From Lachnospiraceae bacterium (GTDB lineage Bacteria > Bacillota > Clostridia > Lachnospirales > Lachnospiraceae): a stretch of 10,198 bases of DNA. Shown here one piece after another: positions 5,560 to 10,198 of this stretch; position 1 is the first letter of the stretch, and every line of letters starts with the position of its first letter. Position numbers and translations under genes: made by a program. Under the pieces are notes generated by a model. That model saw only the letters and a program-made list of their open reading frames with translations, ran no database searches and was not told the origin of the DNA. Where the stretch lies: NCBI GenBank assembly GCA_900759225.1, contig CAAEUM010000318.1, positions 1-10,198 on the forward strand, written 5' to 3'.

Positions 5560-7078
5560 GTTCCTGTGCCTCCTTCCGGTTGCCCATCATCAGGCTTCCG
5601 ATTTCCTGAACGCCTGCTCCTCTCGGGAGGATCCCCATAAGGCGGCCGCCGTAAATAACTGCGATCCGGTCAGAGAGCTGAAGGATCTCCTCCAGATCGG
5701 CAGAAATAAGCAGCACTGCACTGCCCTCATTCCTTGCATCCAAAAGCTTCTGGCGCACATATTCTGATGCGCCGATATCCAGTCCTCTGGTAGGCTGGTT
5801 TGCAACCACCACCTTTGGATTTCCTTCCAGCTCCCTGGCTAAAATTACCTTCTGCTGGTTTCCTCCGGAAAGCCCTCTTGCTGCATCCTCACCACTGATG
5901 GCTTTGATCTGATACTCATTTCTGGCTTTCTCCCAGAATTCATTCATCTTTTTTTCATTGACAAAGCCATAGGAGGAAAACTTCTTTCCGAAAGTCTTTA
6001 ATACCAGGTTTTTCTTAAGACTCCATTTTAAGGCAAGCCCCGTTGTAAGGCGGTCCTCCGGGATATGGGAAATCCCCTTCTCAATATAGAAGGAGGGCTG
6101 ACGGTTCACTATCTCTTCCCCGTCCAAAAACAGTTTTCCACGCTCTGCCTTCCTTAAGCCTGTAATCACCTCTGAAAGCTCCCTCTGTCCATTTCCGTCA
6201 ACACCGGCAAGTCCCAGGATCTCTCCCTCCCGGATCTCCAGTGAAAAATCAGTCAGTGCTTCCACCTCTTTGTCATTTTTCGCACAGACACCCTCCAGCG
6301 ACAAGCGCACCTTTCCCGGCTCCCTGGTCGGCTTTTCAAAATCAAAGAGCACATCACGGCCGACCATCATCCGTGTCAGCTCTTCCTTTGTTGTTTCCGG
6401 GCCTGTACGTTTGGAGCCAATAAGCTTTCCATCTCTTAAGACAGTCACTTCATCAACAATCGAAATAATCTCTTCCAATTTGTGGGTAATAAGAATAATG
6501 GATTTCCCGTCTGCCTTCATCTGGCGCAGGGTCTCAAAGAGAACCTCTGTCTCCTGAGGCGTCAAAACTGCTGTGGGCTCATCCAAGATCAAAATATCTG
6601 CTCCCTGATAAATGGCAGTCAGGATCTCCACCCTCTGCTGCTCACCTACAGACAGCTGCCATACCTTGGCATACGGGTCTACCTCCATCTGGTACTTCTT
6701 TGCCAGTGCCATCAGCTCATCTGCTGTTTCCTTTGTGTCCAGAAGGATGCCTTTTCTGGATTTATGCCCCAGCATTACATTTTCCACAACCGTAAGGGAA
6801 CGGGCCAGCATAAAATGCTGATGAACCATACCGATTCCCAAAGAAATTGCTTTGATTGGTGATGAAATATCCTGTTTTTCGCCGCGAATCAGCACATCAC
6901 CTTCCTCCTGACGGTATAAGCCGTAAAGAATATTCATCAGAGTTGTCTTGCCTGCACCATTTTCCCCCAAAAGGCCATGAATCGAACCGGCCCTCAGCTT
7001 AAAATCAATCTGGTCATTGGCCCTGACCCCACCGAATATTTTTGTAATATGCCGCATTTCCACTGCTAATACTTCCAT
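5549..7078 (-). CDS. ABC transporter ATP-binding protein with two nucleotide-binding domains, NupO-like
   Basis: This cytoplasmic ATPase powers the importer and contains two fused nucleotide-binding domains in 509 residues, the usual NupO/RbsA-type size. The first domain is complete: Walker A GENGAGKT at 38-45, Q-loop Q87, signature LSVGEQQ at 142-148, Walker B ILILDEP ending at P168, and switch H199. The second is degenerate in the family's usual way. Its P-loop region reads GVDGNGQRE, its signature LSGGNQQ is at 403-409, and its Walker B ends VVVANQPTRGLD, with Q428 where a catalytic Glu would be; its H-loop reads ISADLEE without His. Probably only one site hydrolyses ATP efficiently. A GGAGG four bases before the ATG supports the start. 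Sugar importers share this layout, so substrate type is inferred from the BMP protein encoded upstream. Confidence 0.96.
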   Translation of the reverse strand: MEVLAVEMRHITKIFGGVRANDQIDFKLRAGSIHGLLGENGAGKTTLMNILYGLYRQEEGDVLIRGEKQDISSPIKAISLGIGMVHQHFMLARSLTVVENVMLGHKSRKGILLDTKETADELMALAKKYQMEVDPYAKVWQLSVGEQQRVEILTAIYQGADILILDEPTAVLTPQETEVLFETLRQMKADGKSIILITHKLEEIISIVDEVTVLRDGKLIGSKRTGPETTKEELTRMMVGRDVLFDFEKPTREPGKVRLSLEGVCAKNDKEVEALTDFSLEIREGEILGLAGVDGNGQRELSEVITGLRKAERGKLFLDGEEIVNRQPSFYIEKGISHIPEDRLTTGLALKWSLKKNLVLKTFGKKFSSYGFVNEKKMNEFWEKARNEYQIKAISGEDAARGLSGGNQQKVILARELEGNPKVVVANQPTRGLDIGASEYVRQKLLDARNEGSAVLLISADLEEILQLSDRIAVIYGGRLMGILPRGAGVQEIGSLMMGNRKEAQEHAE

Positions 7079-7117
7079 ATGACCTCCAAACGAATCACTG
7101 TTCTTTCTTTCAGCATC

Positions 7118-7164
7118 ATGGGGCTGCTGCCGGACAGGATACGCTGCACCGGCAGCAGCCCCAT
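7118..7164 (-). other. 16-bp intercistronic hairpin between binding protein and ATPase genes
   Basis: A perfect 16-bp, GC-rich inverted repeat (7118-7133 with 7149-7164) encloses a 15-nt loop. It lies about 40 nt after the binding protein stop and about 40 nt before the ATPase start. No T-run follows on the minus strand, so it is not a normal intrinsic terminator. Hairpins in this position commonly protect the upstream message from 3' exonucleases and let binding proteins accumulate above their membrane partners. That role is inferred here. Confidence 0.7.
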
Positions 7165-7203
7165 TTATACTAATTCATCAGAGTGCGTTTATTCAAACAT
7201 GCT

Positions 7204-8319
7204 CTAGCCCTGCTGGAAATCAGGGAACTCAACCTCACCCTTCTGAAGCTTCTCATAGGTTTCCTGAATCAGTGTCTTATCCTCCTCAGTCAGCCAGCCC
7301 TTGGAATCGGTAATCGGAGCATAGCCTAAACCATTGTTCTCTGCGCTGATCCAGTAGAAGCGGTCTGCCTCTTCCCTTCCGCAGAAGTTCCCTTCACGGA
7401 TATCCTTGAAAATACTGTCGATTACTGCTTCCCACTGATATACAACACCTGTAAGAACATTATCCGGTGCCAGAGAATGCTGGTCTGCTACGTTTCCTAA
7501 GCAGTACATATCCTTTTCCTGAGCAGCCTGAACAACGCCAAGGCCAATTCCATCACCAGAATGCCAGATCACATCTACGCCTGAATCATACATACCAACA
7601 GCAGCTTCCTTTGCGCCTGCTGTATCAGTCCAGTCACCGGTGTAAACCTCCTGAATCTCAATATCAGGATTTACACTCTTTGCGCCCAGCTTAAACCCTT
7701 CATGGCCACGCATGATCTCTGCTGCATCCACACCGCCTACAACACCGATCTTGTTGGTCTGGGTTGCCAGTGCGGCAACAACACCCATAAGGTAACCGCC
7801 GGACTGCAGATGAACATCATAGATCGCGGAGTTGTCAACGGATTTATAACCTGTTCCAAGAAGGAAATCCGTTTCCGGATAGCTTGGAGCTACCTTTACG
7901 ATCGGCTCCATGAACTGAAAGCCATGCCCGAAGATCACATCATATCCCTGGTCTGCAAAATCCATTAATGCCGGTTCAATATCTGCTACCTCATAAACAT
8001 TTTCTGTTACCTTTAATTCAATATCATCCGGATGAGCCTCTGCATATTTCTGCATTCCCTCATACATTGCCTGGTTAAAGGAAACATCATCCTTCTTTCC
8101 CGGAAGGATGACTGCCACCTTCAGTTTTCCTTCTTTTCCAGCTGCTGCCTCTGTTTCCTTTTCTGCCTCGCCGGACTCTGCAGCTGCGGCTGTATCTGCA
8201 GCTGTTGTTGTCTCACCGGAAGCTGCTGCCTCTGTTGCTTTGCTTCCTGAGCCGAAACATGCGGTCAGGGCCATAGCAGCCGCCATGACTGCTGCTAACA
8301 TTCTTGCACTTTTTTTCAT
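7204..8319 (-). CDS. BMP-family ABC transporter substrate-binding lipoprotein
   Basis: This is an extracytoplasmic lipid-anchored solute receptor of the basic membrane protein (Bmp/PnrA/Med) family, which typically binds purine nucleosides. A basic N-terminus and hydrophobic stretch lead to a lipobox LTAC, giving lipidation at C21. An Ala/Thr/Glu-rich linker extends to about residue 58, then the periplasmic-binding fold begins at GKLKVAVILPG. Family stretches include DDVSFNQAMYEGM, IGVVGG and GDGIGLGVVQAAQEK. The frame is open to 8340, but GAGAGG lies five bases before the ATG at 8319, and MKKSARML is a normal signal peptide start, giving 371 residues. The gene starts 48 bases after the Mo subunit and is followed by the ATPase and permeases. 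Some positions near the pocket differ from classic PnrA (VHLQSGGYLMG and VADQHSLAPDNVLTG), so the ligand may be a free purine or another heterocycle. Confidence 0.95.
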   Translation of the reverse strand: MKKSARMLAAVMAAAMALTACFGSGSKATEAAASGETTTAADTAAAAESGEAEKETEAAAGKEGKLKVAVILPGKKDDVSFNQAMYEGMQKYAEAHPDDIELKVTENVYEVADIEPALMDFADQGYDVIFGHGFQFMEPIVKVAPSYPETDFLLGTGYKSVDNSAIYDVHLQSGGYLMGVVAALATQTNKIGVVGGVDAAEIMRGHEGFKLGAKSVNPDIEIQEVYTGDWTDTAGAKEAAVGMYDSGVDVIWHSGDGIGLGVVQAAQEKDMYCLGNVADQHSLAPDNVLTGVVYQWEAVIDSIFKDIREGNFCGREEADRFYWISAENNGLGYAPITDSKGWLTEEDKTLIQETYEKLQKGEVEFPDFQQG

Positions 8320-8324
8320 CATTT

Positions 8325-8330
8325 CCTCTC
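8325..8330 (-). promoter_or_regulatory. Ribosome binding site deciding the binding protein start
   Basis: The minus strand reads GAGAGG, five bases before the ATG at 8319. An adjacent ATG at 8322 would be too close, and the longer start at 8340 would add a charged MAEREE before the signal peptide. Confidence 0.65.
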
Positions 8331-8367
8331 TTTCCGCCACATTTGGGCACTGGCGCCAGATTCTGCC

Positions 8368-10198
8368 TTACTGGTTTTCTCTGGCTTCCATAGATAATAA
8401 AATATGATTTATATCCAAAGGCAAACGATTTAGTTTTGCCCCTGATACCTGATATACGGCCTCATTAATCGCCGGTGCAATGGATACGGTGGAAACCTCA
8501 GCCGCTCCCTTTACTCCTGCAGGGCCGGAGCTCTCATAGGCATCCACATGAAGGCTTGCAATATGAGGGACATCCATTGCCGTAGGCATTAAATAAGTAG
8601 AAAAATCATGATCTAAAAGCCTGCCATCCTGAAACTGACAGTTTTCCCCCAGGGCATAGCCTACTGACATTGCTACCCCGCCCTGGATCTGCCCTGCCAT
8701 AGACAGGGGATTTATGATTTTTCCAGCTTCTGTGGCAGCCACAATATCAAGAAGAATCACATTTCCCGTTACCGAATCTACCTTCAGCTTCACTGCCTGT
8801 GCAATGTAGGTGTACATTGCATGGGGAAAACCGGGAGTAGGAAATGCTTTTTCTGATTCCGGGAATGCTGCCTGACCCCTGGCACGTTCTCCCGGTCCTA
8901 TTTTCCCTTCCTTAAACTGCCGCACTGCCGCAAGAAGGGCATTTCCGGCAATAAAGGTGGAGCGGGAGCCCGCTGTAGAACCGCAGTCCAGGGTCTCGTC
9001 TGTATCTGACATGATCAAATGAATATGTTCCAGATCTGTTTCCAGGGCATCTGCTGCCAGCGCAGCAAGTGCAGTGCGGCTTCCCTGTCCGATATCAACA
9101 AAGCCAATCCGTATGATATAGCTTCCATCCGCGGACTGTTCCACCGTAACCTGAGCTGTATCTCCAATATTTTTTCCAAGACCGCAGCTCAAATGGCCTC
9201 CGGCTATGCCATATCCGATCGTGGGGTCTGTATTTGTTTCATGCTCCTTCCATAAATCGGACTGGCGTATAAGCTCCAGCGCCCCCTTAAAGTCTGTACA
9301 GTGCTCCAGCCTTTGTCCTAACGCCCCCTCTGACCCCAGTTCCAATGCATTTTTCATGCGGATCCCGATCAAATCAAGATCAAGCGCGTGGGCGGCCCGG
9401 TTTATAAGGGTCTCCGTTGCAAAGGCGCCCTGAGGAGCACCAAAGCCTCTCATTGCATGGGCAGCCGGCTTATTTGTATAATAAAGGCGGCTCTTCAAAT
9501 AAACATTTGGTATCTCATAGGGCCCTGCAAAATGCTCTGTAAACAGTCCTAAAACTGCAGGCCCAAGCCCTGCATAGGCCCCTGTATCCAGATCGCCTCT
9601 TCCCTCAAAGGCCATTATTTTTCCATCCCTGCGAAATCCCATCTTCACATGCATTTTGATGCCATGGCGCTTAAAGCTTGTCTCCAGGGATTCCTGACGG
9701 TCAAATACGATTTTGGAAGGCCGTCCTGTAAGCCAGGTTACTGCTGCCGGATATATCTGGGCTGTGTGACCGTCTTTTCCGCCAAAACCGCCTCCTACCA
9801 CAGCTGCCTTTACCTGAAGCTCCTCCTCTTTAAGCCCCAGGGCCCTGCGGATCATGTTTTTATCATGAAATACATTCTGAGTGGAGGTATATACAAGAAG
9901 CTTCCCATCCCTCCTGGTGGCAAAGCAGGCTTCCGGCTCCATATAGCCATGGTCCTGAACCGGAGTCTCAAAATCCTCCTCCAAGATCAGGTCGCTTTTT
10001 TCAAAGCCCTCTTTTACATTTCCCTTTTCATTTTCAAACTCTACCAGAAGGTTTCCGCCTTTATGGATATCCGGATGATCCGGGTTCATGGCATCTTCCA
10101 CATCACGGACTACAGGCAGCGGTTCATATTGAACCTCTATCAGCTTTGCTGCCGCTTTCGCCTTTTCCCTTGTGTCCGCAGCCAGGATCGCAATGGGC
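8368..10198 (-). CDS. xdhA: Xanthine dehydrogenase-family molybdenum-binding subunit, partial (5' end off right edge)
   Basis: This is the catalytic subunit, which hydroxylates a purine or other aromatic heterocycle at the molybdopterin centre using water. The frame is open to the right edge. Upstream of the GTG at 10101, which is internal, the translation continues as family sequence: PIAILAADTREKAKAAAK and then VQYEPLPVV. About 609 residues are visible, out of roughly 760 usual. Cofactor motifs in the visible part are GGGFGGK at 135-141, AMRGFG with Arg250, DIGQGSRT near 368 and GSTAGSR near 406-412. The likely catalytic Glu is E567, in GVKGAAEVSTVSIAPAI. Arg in RGFG, rather than the AYRCSF of CO dehydrogenase, favours a purine hydroxylase-type enzyme. 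The exact substrate (xanthine, hypoxanthine, another purine or a nicotinate-like ring) cannot be fixed. The FAD and [2Fe-2S] partners lie at the far end of the cluster. Confidence 0.95.
   Translation of the reverse strand, partial: PIAILAADTREKAKAAAKLIEVQYEPLPVVRDVEDAMNPDHPDIHKGGNLLVEFENEKGNVKEGFEKSDLILEEDFETPVQDHGYMEPEACFATRRDGKLLVYTSTQNVFHDKNMIRRALGLKEEELQVKAAVVGGGFGGKDGHTAQIYPAAVTWLTGRPSKIVFDRQESLETSFKRHGIKMHVKMGFRRDGKIMAFEGRGDLDTGAYAGLGPAVLGLFTEHFAGPYEIPNVYLKSRLYYTNKPAAHAMRGFGAPQGAFATETLINRAAHALDLDLIGIRMKNALELGSEGALGQRLEHCTDFKGALELIRQSDLWKEHETNTDPTIGYGIAGGHLSCGLGKNIGDTAQVTVEQSADGSYIIRIGFVDIGQGSRTALAALAADALETDLEHIHLIMSDTDETLDCGSTAGSRSTFIAGNALLAAVRQFKEGKIGPGERARGQAAFPESEKAFPTPGFPHAMYTYIAQAVKLKVDSVTGNVILLDIVAATEAGKIINPLSMAGQIQGGVAMSVGYALGENCQFQDGRLLDHDFSTYLMPTAMDVPHIASLHVDAYESSGPAGVKGAAEVSTVSIAPAINEAVYQVSGAKLNRLPLDINHILLSMEARENQ

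Noticed and set aside
7165..7203. Internal promoter TATAAA before the ATPase gene
   Set aside because: No acceptable -35 at 16-18 bp (the nearest TTGAAT is 21 bp away), and the site lies before the hairpin in an otherwise continuous operon.
7079..7203. Purine or other known riboswitch in the intergenic gaps
   Set aside because: The gaps lack the conserved core sequences I would recognise for a purine aptamer; only the simple hairpin is present. A covariance-model search would be decisive.
8350..8359. Perfect palindrome CTGGCGCCAG between the Mo subunit and binding protein genes
   Set aside because: Ten bases is short for an operator or terminator by itself, there is no T-run and no promoter beside it; likely chance.
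8032..8407. Plus-strand ORFs opposite the binding protein's signal peptide and linker
   Set aside because: Their Cys/Ala/Ser-rich composition is the antisense of the Ala/Glu-rich linker and lipoprotein signal; no RBS or family match.
1..10198. CRISPR arrays, tRNA/rRNA genes, insertion sequences, phage or integrase genes
   Set aside because: I looked for spaced repeats, tRNA-like arms, transposase motifs and terminal inverted repeats and found none; the window reads as stable chromosomal metabolism genes.

Overview
The window looks like part of a Firmicutes chromosome, most plausibly a gut Lachnospiraceae or related Clostridia. This is inferred from the moderate GC content, strong AGGAGG-type ribosome binding sites, the gene families present and AT-rich intergenic DNA; no marker gene confirms it. 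Every gene I accept is on the minus strand, so transcription runs from high to low coordinates. Both outermost genes are cut by the window edges.

From 10198 down to 1726 there is one tightly packed gene cluster for purine-type uptake and oxidation. In transcription order it holds: the molybdenum-cofactor subunit of a xanthine dehydrogenase-family hydroxylase (5' end outside the window); a BMP-family (basic membrane protein) substrate-binding lipoprotein; a double ATPase; two membrane permeases (together a complete NupNOPQ-like ABC importer); an unrecognised 172-residue membrane-anchored protein; the FAD subunit; and the [2Fe-2S] subunit. Most junctions overlap or have only a few bases between genes. 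The exceptions are 48 nt before the binding protein and 125 nt after it. The second gap holds a perfect 16-bp hairpin that may set the binding protein to transporter ratio. The hydroxylase genes therefore enclose the importer, which suggests that what is imported is then hydroxylated by the enzyme (inference).

From 1725 to 1257 there is a 469-base region without a conventional gene, and it is the most information-rich non-coding part. Reading leftward it holds three exact TTTACAT repeats at 11-bp spacing (Pho-box-like), a near-consensus sigma-A promoter (TTGACG, 17 bp, TATAAT), a second pair of TTTACA repeats on the opposite strand, about 100 transcribed bases with a possible 30-codon ORF, a long intrinsic terminator, an inverted repeat, and a likely promoter and RBS for the next gene. 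This reads as a compact transcription unit of about 150 nt, possibly phosphate-responsive, or as an attenuated leader.

From 1256 to the left edge is a Na+/phosphate cotransporter-family gene with a C-terminal PhoU-like domain. Its phosphate role fits the Pho-box-like repeats upstream. The strongest candidates for something undescribed are the short Pho-like transcription unit and the unknown membrane-anchored protein inside the purine cluster.
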